Source: Clostridiales bacterium
GTDB lineage: Bacteria > Bacillota > Clostridia > Oscillospirales > Ruminococcaceae
Assembly (NCBI GenBank): GCA_029007575.1
Contig: JAQXIB010000073.1
Span: 1 to 16,945, forward strand
DNA: 16,945 bases
Direction of reading: 5' to 3'
Positions within the stretch are counted from its first letter, which is position 1, and the number at the start of each line of letters is the position of its first letter. A program made the position numbers and the translations under genes. This document shows, in pieces, positions 7,021-14,240 of this stretch. The notes below the pieces were generated by a model. It made no database searches, was not told the DNA's origin, and was given only the letters and a program-made list of their open reading frames with translations.

Positions 7021-7041
7021 GCATCTTATTCAAAAGTAGCT

Positions 7042-7911
7042 TTATAAAATAGTAGCTCCTTTATAGTAGGGGCGACATAAATAGGTGTCGGGATATTTTG
7101 TTTTGCATTCCAAAAAGCATTTTTCGGCTTTTAGCACGGAGTCGAAGACACCAAATACGGCAGAACCGCTTCCGCTCATGACCGCTTTCAGAGCGCCGTA
7201 TTTTGTAAGCAATTTTTCTATTTCAGTAACTTCCGGCAAATTCAGCAACGTTTCAAAGGCGTTGGACATATAAAGCGAAGCTTCTTTGATGTCCTCTGCA
7301 ACCAGCGAGGCAATCAGGCTGTCGGTCATCGGAGGACAAACCGTGCCTACTTCATCAAATTTGCTGTAAGCAGCCGCCGTTGAAACACCGACTTCCGGCT
7401 TGCAAATAATCAGGCAACAATCCAGCTTCGCATGGATCGGAGATAATATTTCGCCGATCCCTTCTGCCAAGGCACAGCCGCCGGTGACACAAAAGGGGAT
7501 ATCTGCGCCCACGAAAGCACCGATTTCCTGTAGTTTATGCGTATCTAATCCGGTTTGATACAGTTCATTTAATGCTACCAGTACGGCAGCGCCGTCAGCG
7601 CTTCCGCCGCCCAGACCGGCTTGAGAGGGAATCACTTTATCGATTTGAATGCTGACACCGGTTTGCTTGATTTGTGTTTGTTCGAAAAAAGCGGCTGCTG
7701 CTTTATAAGCAATATTACTTTCATCACAAGGGACATCTTCTCTGTCGCATAGAATTTGAATGTCGCTGCTGGTCATCGAAATATGGAGGGTGTCGCATAA
7801 ATCAATGGCCTGCATGACCGTGCGCAGGAAGTGATATCCATCCATACGCTTTCCCAGTATATCTAAGGATAAATTGATCTTTGCCGGCGCTTTCACCGTG
7901 ATTTTTTTCAA
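7042..7911 (-). CDS. ispE: 4-diphosphocytidyl-2-C-methyl-D-erythritol kinase
   Basis: IspE phosphorylates CDP-methylerythritol with ATP in the MEP pathway of isoprenoid precursor synthesis (cytoplasm). The 289-residue protein has usual family length and all GHMP kinase motifs: APAKINLSLDI (8-18, Lys11), GLGGGSADGA (99-108, ATP-binding loop), GADIPF with Asp137, and MSGSGSAVFG near 254-263. The start is TTG 7909-7911 with an ideal AAGGAGG (7920-7926) at 8 bases. It follows the aminotransferase gene by 28 bases and is the last gene of that operon before the hairpin at 6961-7020. Confidence 0.95.
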   Translation of the reverse strand: MKKITVKAPAKINLSLDILGKRMDGYHFLRTVMQAIDLCDTLHISMTSSDIQILCDREDVPCDESNIAYKAAAAFFEQTQIKQTGVSIQIDKVIPSQAGLGGGSADGAAVLVALNELYQTGLDTHKLQEIGAFVGADIPFCVTGGCALAEGIGEILSPIHAKLDCCLIICKPEVGVSTAAAYSKFDEVGTVCPPMTDSLIASLVAEDIKEASLYMSNAFETLLNLPEVTEIEKLLTKYGALKAVMSGSGSAVFGVFDSVLKAEKCFLECKTKYPDTYLCRPYYKGATIL

Positions 7912-7939
7912 AGGCGATTCCTCCTTGCGTACAATCGTA

Positions 7940-9106
7940 CTATAAGGTTTCTAAAAACAAGCCGATTCTTTTTAATGCTTCAATAATATTTTCCAGAGAG
8001 GCGGCGTATGAAATTCGGACAAATCCTTCGCCGCATTCTCCGAACGCATTTCCGGGAACTACTGCTACTCGCTGCGACATCAGCAATTGCTGACAAAATT
8101 CTTCAGAGGTAAGCCCCGTTTTTTTAATCGAAGGAAATACATAAAATGCACCTTCCGGCTCGAAACAGGTCAATCCCATATGATTTAGGCTGTCAACAAT
8201 CAAACGACGGCGTTCGTCATATTCTTCCGCCATGACACGAACGTCCTCATCGCAGTTTTCCAATGCTTCAATTGCGGCAAACTGGCTGGTAGTCGGTGCG
8301 CACATGATGGCAAATTGATGTATCTTAGTCATTTGCTTGATGATCGGCGCAGGCCCCGCAGCATAGCCTAATCTCCATCCGGTCATCGCATATGTTTTGG
8401 AAAAGCCGTTTACCACAATCGTGCGTTCCCACATACCGTCCATTTCCGCAATCGACACATGCTGACCGTTGTAGGTAAGCTCAGCGTAAATTTCATCCGA
8501 TAAAATCATGATGTTGGTGTCACGTAAAACCGCGGCAATTTCCTCCAAATGATTTCGCCGCATGACGGCTCCGGTCGGATTGTTCGGAAAGGGCAGAATT
8601 AACAATTTTGTTTTTGCGGTTATTTTTTCTTTCAGTTCTTTCGCGGTTAACCGAAATGCGTTTTCAGCTTTAGTCGGAATCGGAACCGGAATGCCGCCCG
8701 ATAATGTCACAATCGGCGCATAACAAACAAAGCAGGGCTCAGGAATCAGTACCTCATCACCGGTGGTAATCATGGCACGGATACTCATATCAATCGCTTC
8801 CGAGCCACCGACTGTTACCAGCAATTCGTTGTCGGGACAATAACGAAGACGAAACCGGCGTTCCAGGTATTTGCTGATCGCCACCCGCAGATCAGCCATG
8901 CCGCTGTTGGCGGAATACCACGTGCGTCCTTTTTCCAGTGTATGGATTGCCTTTTTGCGGATGTCCCAGGGCGTTTTAAAGTCTGGCTCTCCGATGCTGA
9001 GCGAAATCACATGATCCATTTCGCTGGCAATATCAAAAAATTTACGGATACCGGATGGTTTGATTTCCTGCACCGTTTTAGACAAAACAGTACTATAATC
9101 AATCAC
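7940..9106 (-). CDS. alaT: PLP-dependent class I/II aminotransferase, AlaT-like
   Basis: A 388-residue fold-type I aminotransferase. Motifs seen: SIGEPDF (37-43), TVGGSEAID (98-106), PNNPTG (174-179), SDEIYAELTY with Asp204, SKTYAMTGWRLGY with the PLP lysine at 237, and a substrate-binding Arg in VRISYA near the end. It closely resembles B. subtilis AlaT (YugH), an alanine transaminase, and the upstream Lrp-type gene matches the alaR-alaT pairing, so pyruvate/glutamate-alanine exchange is the best guess; aspartate or other amino acids remain possible. The GTG start overlaps the TGA of the regulator gene (GTGA), indicating translational coupling. The stop is TAG. Confidence 0.88.
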   Translation of the reverse strand: MIDYSTVLSKTVQEIKPSGIRKFFDIASEMDHVISLSIGEPDFKTPWDIRKKAIHTLEKGRTWYSANSGMADLRVAISKYLERRFRLRYCPDNELLVTVGGSEAIDMSIRAMITTGDEVLIPEPCFVCYAPIVTLSGGIPVPIPTKAENAFRLTAKELKEKITAKTKLLILPFPNNPTGAVMRRNHLEEIAAVLRDTNIMILSDEIYAELTYNGQHVSIAEMDGMWERTIVVNGFSKTYAMTGWRLGYAAGPAPIIKQMTKIHQFAIMCAPTTSQFAAIEALENCDEDVRVMAEEYDERRRLIVDSLNHMGLTCFEPEGAFYVFPSIKKTGLTSEEFCQQLLMSQRVAVVPGNAFGECGEGFVRISYAASLENIIEALKRIGLFLETL

Positions 9107-9582
9107 AGCCAGTTGTGCCCCCTTTCGTCAGAGGAGCTGTCGCATAACACAATACCGGTATCTTTATAGCAGGACAGAACAAAATGAGTAGCCGTAGAAA
9201 TCACCGAATCCAACGGAGCCAGCCGATGTGCGACAAACAAAGCAATATCCTTGAAGGTTTTGCCTTTGACGGTGACCGAAAGGTCATACCCGCCTGACAT
9301 TAAATATACGCTGTCCACTTCGTTATATTCGACAATGCGTTTTGCAATTTCTTCGAATCCGAAATCCTTCTGCGGAGTTACTTTCAATTCAATAATCGCG
9401 GTGACGATTTCGCTGTCTATTTTTTCATAATCAATAATCGGTTTGTAGCCTTTGATAATGCCTTTTGCTTCGAGTGCGGCGATTTGATCGGCAACATCTT
9501 CCGCAGTAGTGCCCAGCATTGCGGCAAGTTGATCATTCGATAATCGGGCGTTTTGTTTTAACAGCTTTAGAATTTTTTCCAT
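9103..9582 (-). CDS. Lrp/AsnC family transcriptional regulator, AlaR-like
   Basis: From ATG 9580-9582 the protein has 159 residues. An N-terminal helix-turn-helix (about 1-45: KLLKQNARLSNDQLAAMLGT) is followed by an RAM/AsnC-type effector domain (about 60-140) with VDSVYLMSGGYDLSVTVKG and LDSVISTATHFVL, closely like B. subtilis AlaR (YugG). It likely senses an amino acid and controls the overlapping aminotransferase gene and itself. The frame continues upstream to 9708 but that part crosses the promoter and inverted repeat, so the ATG with GGAAAGGAAG before it is chosen. Confidence 0.9.
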   Translation of the reverse strand: MEKILKLLKQNARLSNDQLAAMLGTTAEDVADQIAALEAKGIIKGYKPIIDYEKIDSEIVTAIIELKVTPQKDFGFEEIAKRIVEYNEVDSVYLMSGGYDLSVTVKGKTFKDIALFVAHRLAPLDSVISTATHFVLSCYKDTGIVLCDSSSDERGHNWL

Positions 9583-9629
9583 AACAATTCTTCCTTTCCC
9601 AGAAAAACAAGTTTCAGTGTCATGCCGGT

Positions 9630-9667
9630 CAAAGCGCAGCGTTTCAATAAAGACCAAAGCGCAGCGT
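9630..9667. repeat. Two direct copies of a 13-base motif in the regulator leader
   Basis: CAAAGCGCAGCGT occurs at 9630-9642 and again at 9655-9667, 25 bases apart. The second copy includes the loop of the inverted repeat at 9646-9682. They may be regulator half-sites or a small duplication. Confidence 0.5.
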
Positions 9668-9682
9668 GCTTTGGTCTTTATT
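9646..9682 (-). promoter_or_regulatory. Perfect palindrome over the transcription start of the regulator operon (operator or leader hairpin)
   Basis: AATAAAGACCAAAGC (9646-9660) and its exact complement (9668-9682) flank a 7-base loop. The right arm overlaps the -10 box (9680-9685), so the palindrome spans the -10 to about +27. This is a suitable position for an autoregulatory site of the Lrp-like protein, or for a 5' hairpin in the RNA. Confidence 0.5.
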
Positions 9683-9708
9683 ATAACAAATTTACATGGA
9701 TTAGGCAA
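9680..9708 (-). promoter_or_regulatory. Sigma-A promoter of the regulator-aminotransferase-ispE operon
   Basis: On the minus strand, TTGCCT (9703-9708) and TATAAT (9680-9685) are separated by 17 bases. It lies just after the terminator of the preceding operon and about 100 bases before the regulator ATG. Confidence 0.7.
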
Positions 9709-9715
9709 GCGTTTT

Positions 9716-9743
9716 AAAAAGCCAACGCTTCAGAACGCTGGCT
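9716..9743 (-). terminator. Intrinsic terminator after the DUF711 gene
   Basis: On the minus strand AGCCAGCGTT pairs with AGCGTTGGCT (10 pairs, two of them G-T) around a 4-base loop, followed by TTTTT. It starts 8 bases after the DUF711 stop codon. Confidence 0.75.
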
Positions 9744-9750
9744 CTTTGCT

Positions 9751-11106
9751 TTAATTTTTTAGGCTTTGCAGCGGAGCGGGGATTTGACCTCCGCGGCTGA
9801 TGAATTTGCTGGATGAATTGGAGTTGATATTCATAATCGGTCCGGTTCCGAGCAGGCCGCCGAAGGTCAATTCTTCTCCGGCTTTTTTCCCGATTGCGGG
9901 GATGACACGTACCGCGGTCGTTTTAAAGTTTACCATGCCGATTGCCGCTTCGTCCGCAATGATTGCAGCAATGGTGTCTGCGGTGGTGTCGCCCGGGAGA
10001 ACGATCATGTCAAGACCGACCGAACAGACCGCCGTCATCGCTTCTAATTTTTCCAAGCTCAAAGCACCGGAGCGTGCGGCATCGATCATGCCGGCGTCCT
10101 CGCTGACCGGAATAAAGGCACCGGACAGTCCGCCTACCTTAGAAGAAGCCATTACACCGCCTTTTTTCACGGCGTCGTTTAACAGCGCCAGAGTAGCCGT
10201 TGTTCCGTGGGTGCCGCAGCGTTCCAGTCCGATTTCTTCCAAGATATGCGCCACCGAATCTCCGACCGCGGGAGTCGGCGCAAGGGATAAATCAACGATT
10301 CCAAAAGGAACGCCAAGCCGTTTGGACGCTTCCATTCCGACCAGCTGTCCCATACGGGTGATTTTAAACGCAGTCTTTTTTATGATATCGGCTACTTCGG
10401 TGATATTGGCATCCGGAGCTTTTGCTAATGCGGCGCGGACCACTCCGGGACCGCTGACTCCGACATTGATGATGCAGTCCGGTTCGCCGACGCCGTGAAA
10501 AGCACCTGCCATAAACGGATTGTCCTCAGGCGCATTGCAGAACACCACTAATTTGGCACAGCCGATACAATCTCTGTCCGCTGTCACTTCCGCAGCTTGT
10601 CGGACGATTTTTCCCATCAATGCGCAGGCATCTAAGTTGATTCCGGTTTTGGTGGAGCCGATGTTGACCGACGAGCAGACATGCTCGGTAACGGATAGCG
10701 CTTCGGGAATCGATTGAATGAGTTCAATATCTCCGGCACTGAAGCCTTTTTGCACCAAAGCGGAATAGCCGCCGATAAAATTGACTCCGCACGCCTGAGC
10801 CGCTTTTTCCAAAGTAAGCGCAAATTTAACGGGATCTCCCTTGCTTGCCGCCGAAATAATGGCGATCGGGGTGACGGAGATTCGCTTGTTAATGATCGGA
10901 ATACCGTATTCCTTTTCGATATCCTCTCCGGTTTTCACTAAATCCTTGGCACAGCGCAGGATTTTGTCGTAAACCTTTTGGCAAGCAATGTCGATGTCGG
11001 CGTCGATGCAATCGAGTAAGGATATCCCCATGGTAATGGTACGAATATCTAAATTTTCATCCTGGATCATGGTAATGGTTTCCAGAATATCATGTACGTT
11101 AAGCAT
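9751..11106 (-). CDS. DUF711/UPF0210 (PFL-like) family protein
   Basis: The 451-residue protein has the normal family length and composition, with the family stretch GCAKLVVFCNAPEDNPFMAG near 187-206, the glycine-rich INVGVSGPGVV near 218-228, and THGTTATLALLND near 305. The fold is related to pyruvate-formate-lyase-like barrels, but no reaction is established. ATG 11104-11106 follows AAGGAGC (11116-11122) at 9 bases. It is 34 bases downstream of the ACT-domain gene; this two-gene pair is widely conserved in Firmicutes, which suggests a shared role, perhaps with the ACT domain sensing a small metabolite. Confidence 0.92.
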   Translation of the reverse strand: MLNVHDILETITMIQDENLDIRTITMGISLLDCIDADIDIACQKVYDKILRCAKDLVKTGEDIEKEYGIPIINKRISVTPIAIISAASKGDPVKFALTLEKAAQACGVNFIGGYSALVQKGFSAGDIELIQSIPEALSVTEHVCSSVNIGSTKTGINLDACALMGKIVRQAAEVTADRDCIGCAKLVVFCNAPEDNPFMAGAFHGVGEPDCIINVGVSGPGVVRAALAKAPDANITEVADIIKKTAFKITRMGQLVGMEASKRLGVPFGIVDLSLAPTPAVGDSVAHILEEIGLERCGTHGTTATLALLNDAVKKGGVMASSKVGGLSGAFIPVSEDAGMIDAARSGALSLEKLEAMTAVCSVGLDMIVLPGDTTADTIAAIIADEAAIGMVNFKTTAVRVIPAIGKKAGEELTFGGLLGTGPIMNINSNSSSKFISRGGQIPAPLQSLKN

Positions 11107-11140
11107 AAAAAGAGTGCTCCTTCATCGTCTTTATTTTGCA

Positions 11141-11410
11141 CTATATCCGGTGCATGGAGTTAAAAATGTCCTCATGCATCACATGAATGGATAAATTGAG
11201 GTTTTCCCCGAGAGCAGTCATTTCATCGGATAATTCCGCAAACGGAACACTCAAATTCTGGATATCAACCAGCATGATCATGGCAAATAAATCTTGCAAA
11301 ACAGATTGTGTTACCTCAATAATATTTGCGTTATCCTTTGCAAAAACGGCACTTACCTTTGCTAAAATTCCAACAGTATCTTTACCGATTACAGTTAATA
11401 CGGCTCGCAT
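11141..11410 (-). CDS. ACT domain protein (UPF0237 family)
   Basis: The 89-residue protein is a single ACT domain: MRAVLTVIGKDTVGILAKVS opens the first strand and helix with the ligand-loop Gly-Ile-Leu, and the rest completes the beta-alpha-beta-beta-alpha-beta pattern (IIEVTQSVLQDLFAMIMLVDI). ACT domains bind amino acids or similar ligands. The start has a full GGAGGT (11417-11422) at 6 bases. It is the first gene of the operon with the DUF711 gene. Confidence 0.92.
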   Translation of the reverse strand: MRAVLTVIGKDTVGILAKVSAVFAKDNANIIEVTQSVLQDLFAMIMLVDIQNLSVPFAELSDEMTALGENLNLSIHVMHEDIFNSMHRI

Positions 11411-11453
11411 TGCACTACCTCCAAAAAGTTGATTGATGACAAATTATGAAATC

Positions 11454-11462
11454 ATTATATCA
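11454..11462 (-). promoter_or_regulatory. Extended -10 promoter of the ACT-DUF711 operon
   Basis: On the minus strand TGATATAAT (11454-11462) combines a perfect -10 with the upstream TGn motif. The -35 region (TTTATT at 17 bases) is poor. It lies about 45 bases before the ACT gene start. Confidence 0.5.
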
Positions 11463-11535
11463 CAGAATCGACAAATAATAAACACCCAGTTATGACAATT
11501 TTTACAGAATAATCCTATTAAAAATCGTTTAAATG

Positions 11536-11544
11536 TGTTATGAT
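11536..11544 (+). promoter_or_regulatory. Possible extended -10 promoter of the PHP phosphoesterase gene
   Basis: TGTTATGAT (11536-11544) is a TGn plus a -10-like hexamer, without a recognisable -35. It is the best candidate ahead of the gene starting near 11630 and is divergent from the ACT operon promoter. Confidence 0.3.
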
Positions 11545-11629
11545 AAAATAAAACGGCTTTGGTTGAAAGAACGGATACCTGATCGCCTTGTCGACGGTGT
11601 CCGCAAAGGATAAGAGAGGTGCTATGCTC

Positions 11630-12445
11630 ATGGATTTTGATTGTAAAGGATTATTGGATATTCATGTTCATTCTGTTTATTCTTTTGACGGCAGGGAACA
11701 GGTATCCGACATTGCTTTGCGTGCCGGACAATTGGCACTTTCCGTGCTGTGCCTGACCGATCATTGTGAAATGAACAGCGATGATTTGCCGGCGGTGGAA
11801 GATAAGATCCTGCGTTCGGTACGGGAAATGCGGAGTCTGCGTGAAAAGCATTCGGAGGACGTTTTGCTGCTTTCGGGAATCGAGATGGGGCAGGGCACGC
11901 AGAATCCTGAGGAGGCAAAGCGCTTTTTAGATGCTGTTCCGTTTGATTTTGTTATCGGCTCTCTGCACAATCTTGCGGGTGAGGAGGATTTTTATTTTCT
12001 GAAATACACCCCGGAAAACGCGCCGCAATATTTGGAACGGTATTTTGATGAATTGTCGGCGTTGGTAAATTGGGGAGAGTTTGACGCTCTGGGGCATATG
12101 ACCTATCCTTTACGGTATATGTCTCAGCAATTGCCTAAAATGCCTGATATGCGGCCATATCAGGAAAAAATTGACTCCATTTTACACAGCTTAGCAAACC
12201 AAAATAAAGCGCTGGAAATCAACACTTCCGGTTTGCGTACGGCATACGAGAACACATTCCCCGGGATTGAGTATCTGCGGCGCTTTAAAGAACTGGGCGG
12301 CAAAATGGTAACACTGGGCTCAGATGCGCATACGGTTGCCGATATAGGCTCCGGAATCCGGGCGGGCGCAGAAATCGCCAAGCAGGCGGGTTTTGATCAG
12401 TTGACTTATTTCGTCAAACGGACACCTGTTTTTGTTTCGATGTGA
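11630..12445 (+). CDS. PHP-domain phosphoesterase, histidinol-phosphatase (HisJ/HisK) like
   Basis: From ATG 11630 the protein has 271 residues. It carries the PHP metal-binding motifs in order: DIHVHS (His12, His14), LTDHCEM (Asp44, His45), GIEMGQ, IGSLHN, DALGHMTYP and SDAHTV near the end. Such proteins hydrolyse phosphate esters with a trinuclear metal centre; histidinol phosphate is the usual annotation for this length, but no histidine gene lies nearby. The start is ambiguous: GAGAGG (11614-11619) is 10 bases from ATG 11630 and only 4 from ATG 11624; an earlier TTG (11588) has no ribosome site. Ends TGA at 12445. Confidence 0.85.
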   Translation: MDFDCKGLLDIHVHSVYSFDGREQVSDIALRAGQLALSVLCLTDHCEMNSDDLPAVEDKILRSVREMRSLREKHSEDVLLLSGIEMGQGTQNPEEAKRFLDAVPFDFVIGSLHNLAGEEDFYFLKYTPENAPQYLERYFDELSALVNWGEFDALGHMTYPLRYMSQQLPKMPDMRPYQEKIDSILHSLANQNKALEINTSGLRTAYENTFPGIEYLRRFKELGGKMVTLGSDAHTVADIGSGIRAGAEIAKQAGFDQLTYFVKRTPVFVSM

Positions 12446-12514
12446 ATTCAGAACTATTGATTGGATTTTTAATAATATGTGAAAAAAATACTTTATCTTT
12501 GTGAATTATAAACG

Positions 12515-12543
12515 TTGATTTTAGTAGAAATTTCCTTTATAAT
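12515..12543 (+). promoter_or_regulatory. Sigma-A promoter of the DUF2752/zinc-ribbon genes
   Basis: TTGATT (12515-12520), 17 bases, TATAAT (12538-12543). The leader to the DUF2752 start is about 110 bases, T-rich, with no clear gene in it. Confidence 0.65.
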
Positions 12544-12661
12544 AATTCATATAAAGGATGTCAGGCTTGATTCATACTGCGTGATATCTTGTTTGAAAAG
12601 ACAGATGTTTTGTTTTTTTGATGTTTTTTGTTCATATTATGTTAAAAGTATTTTGGATTAG

Positions 12662-13084
12662 ATGATGAAAAAAATCAATCGTGTCATTGCTTCTGTTCCG
12701 TTTCGCATCATTGCCGGAATCGGATTGCCGATGCTGGTTCTGATCGGGGCATGGATATTGTATACTTTTGGAAATCCGTTGATCTGTGTGTTTCATAAAC
12801 TAACCGGTTTGTACTGCCCGGGATGCGGTTCCGGCAGAGCTTCTGCGGCTTTGCTTCATCTGGATTTTGCGGCTGCCTTTCAGTATAATTTTTTGTATGT
12901 GCTTTTGCTGCCGTTCATCGTGTATTATCTGCTGAAGCAGTATATCATCTTGGTTTTTCGTAAAGATCTGCTGCCGATGTTTTCGATTGACGGCTTGGCG
13001 GCAAAGATCGTTTTAGCTGTGATCCTTGTGTTTTGGATTTTACGCAATATACCGGTATTTCCTTTTTCGTTGTTAGCCCCGTGA
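12662..13084 (+). CDS. DUF2752 family membrane protein
   Basis: The 140-residue protein has three or four hydrophobic segments (about 12-35, 75-98 and 112-130) and the DUF2752 signature YCPGCGSGRASAALLHLDFAA (Cys52 and Cys55), followed by YN. The family function is unknown; the CPxCG-x-x-R motif suggests metal or redox chemistry near the membrane. ATG 12662 (or 12665) has only a weak GGA before it. It lies 46 bases ahead of the TM2 protein gene and probably shares its transcript; DUF2752 and TM2 genes are often neighbours. Confidence 0.85.
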   Translation: MMKKINRVIASVPFRIIAGIGLPMLVLIGAWILYTFGNPLICVFHKLTGLYCPGCGSGRASAALLHLDFAAAFQYNFLYVLLLPFIVYYLLKQYIILVFRKDLLPMFSIDGLAAKIVLAVILVFWILRNIPVFPFSLLAP

Positions 13085-13130
13085 ATCGGGAGTAGACAAT
13101 ATATATTTTATATTCGGGAGGATACATATT

Positions 13131-13553
13131 ATGGCTTTTTGTCCACAGTGCGGTGCAAACGTCGCAGACGGCACCCAAGTATGTCCGCAGTGCGGTGCGC
13201 AATTGGCGGTACAACAACCGCAACAGCCGCAACAACCTGTACCGCCGGTACAGCAGGCTCCGCAGGGAGTCCCTTATCAGCAGGCTCCGATGCCGGGCCC
13301 CGCTCCGGTTCCGCCGACCTATCAGCCAAAAAGTAAAATGGCAGCCGGTTTGCTCGGTATTTTCTTGGGCGGTTTCGGTGTACACAATTTCTATTTGGGA
13401 TATACCGGAAAGGCTGTCGCTCAACTTTTGATCACCTTGCTGACTTGCGGCTTTGGTAGCGTAATCAGCGGTGTTTGGGGATTGATTGAAGGTATCATGA
13501 TACTGACCGGTTCCATTAATGTTGACGGCAAAAACGTTCCGTTGAAAGAATAA
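13131..13553 (+). CDS. Zinc-ribbon protein with Pro/Gln linker and TM2 domain
   Basis: 140 residues. An N-terminal zinc ribbon with two CPQCG knuckles (Cys4, Cys7, Cys18, Cys21) is followed by a Pro/Gln-rich linker (28-66) and a TM2 domain (68-125) with GIFLGGFGVHNFYLGYTGKA and two membrane segments. The ribbon should sit in the cytoplasm. The function is unknown. GGGAGG (13116-13121) precedes ATG 13131 by 9 bases. Its first 50 codons are closely related to the next gene (13639). Confidence 0.9.
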   Translation: MAFCPQCGANVADGTQVCPQCGAQLAVQQPQQPQQPVPPVQQAPQGVPYQQAPMPGPAPVPPTYQPKSKMAAGLLGIFLGGFGVHNFYLGYTGKAVAQLLITLLTCGFGSVISGVWGLIEGIMILTGSINVDGKNVPLKE

Positions 13554-13560
13554 TCCATTG

Positions 13561-13604
13561 GTGCAAGGCTTTTATAGATGTTCTGTAAAATCCTTGCACT
13601 TTGT
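13561..13604 (+). terminator. Hairpin terminator between the two zinc-ribbon genes
   Basis: GTGCAAGG (13561-13568) pairs with CCTTGCAC (13592-13599), extended after one mismatch by TTTTA/TAAAA (13570-13574 with 13586-13590), then TTTGTT. The stem core GTGCAAGGCTTTT is the same as in the 18-bp hairpin at 1628-1675, so it may be a repeat-derived or shared terminator. Confidence 0.6.
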
Positions 13605-13638
13605 TCATATTAAGATGAAGTAAGGATTGGTGATTATT

Positions 13639-14103
13639 ATGGCATTTTGTCCACAATGCGGCGCAAATGTTCCGGACGGCACTCCGGTTTGTCCACAATG
13701 CGGTATTTCATTAACGGCACAGCAACCGCAATATCAACAACCACAGCAGCCTGTACCGCCGGTACAGCAAATTCCACAGGGTACACCTTATCAGCAGCCG
13801 TATCAGGTTCCGTATGGCGCTCCGATGGGAACACCGCCCAGCGGACAGACCAATACGGGAATGTTGGTTTGGTCTATCATTACCATTTTCTTTTGCACCA
13901 TTTTGGGTGTTATTGCATTGGTCATGACCATTACAGCTAAAAATGAAATGACCGGTGAGGGTGAGCAGAAAAAGTTAAAAACTGCGAAAATCCTGAATCT
14001 GATCGGAACGATTGGCGGCGGCCTGTTTGTTCTGATATACGTTATCGCTTTGATTTTTATCATAGCGGCAGGCGGAGCGGCTGAAATGAGTATGTATTAT
14101 TGA
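13639..14103 (+). CDS. Zinc-ribbon protein with Pro/Gln linker and CD225-like membrane domain
   Basis: 154 residues. The N-terminus repeats the MAFCPQCGAN ribbon of the preceding protein (Cys4, Cys7, Cys18, Cys21), then a Pro/Gln/Tyr linker (28-70). The C-terminal part (73-145) has two membrane segments with TNTGMLVWSIITIFFCTILG and a KLKTAKILNLIG helix, in the manner of CD225/dispanin domains. Function unknown; probably a membrane-anchored ribbon protein. AAGGA (13622-13626) is 12 bases from ATG 13639; a TTG at 13627 would touch it, so the ATG, matching the paralog, is preferred. Confidence 0.85.
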   Translation: MAFCPQCGANVPDGTPVCPQCGISLTAQQPQYQQPQQPVPPVQQIPQGTPYQQPYQVPYGAPMGTPPSGQTNTGMLVWSIITIFFCTILGVIALVMTITAKNEMTGEGEQKKLKTAKILNLIGTIGGGLFVLIYVIALIFIIAAGGAAEMSMYY

Positions 14104-14139
14104 TCAGAAACTGTTTTATTTAATGTGAATGAGCTTGTG

Positions 14140-14174
14140 AGAGCGCGGAAACTTAGAGTTCTGCGCTCTTTTTG
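14140..14174 (+). terminator. Intrinsic terminator after the CD225-like gene
   Basis: AGAGCGC (14140-14146) pairs with GCGCTCT (14163-14169), with an inner GAA/TTC, followed by a T-run to 14174. Confidence 0.8.
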
Positions 14175-14211
14175 TTTCCATTTTTTCCTTTCACTGTAAG
14201 AATTTGGCGTG

Positions 14212-14239
14212 TTCACACGGGAAGCTTTTATGTTATAAT
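14212..14239 (+). promoter_or_regulatory. Promoter ahead of the structured leader of the SH3/C39 gene
   Basis: TATAAT (14234-14239) with TGT directly before it (extended -10) and TTCACA (14212-14217) at 16 bases. The start would be near 14246, so about 360 bases of structured RNA would precede the ATG at 14607 unless the transcript ends earlier. Confidence 0.55.
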
Positions 14240-14240
14240 A

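Noticed and set aside
9583..9708. Extended N-terminus of the Lrp-like regulator (42 extra residues)
   Set aside because: The extension crosses the promoter and palindrome, while ATG 9580-9582 has a good ribosome site and gives the normal family length.
9800..10498. Long plus-strand open frame (232 codons) opposite the DUF711 gene
   Set aside because: It is the antisense shadow of a full-length conserved minus-strand gene and matches no family.
12945..13424. Minus-strand frame of 159 codons across the TM2 gene
   Set aside because: It is antisense to the DUF2752 end and the TM2 gene, which have clear domains and a ribosome site; the Arg/Leu-rich product is typical of a shadow frame.
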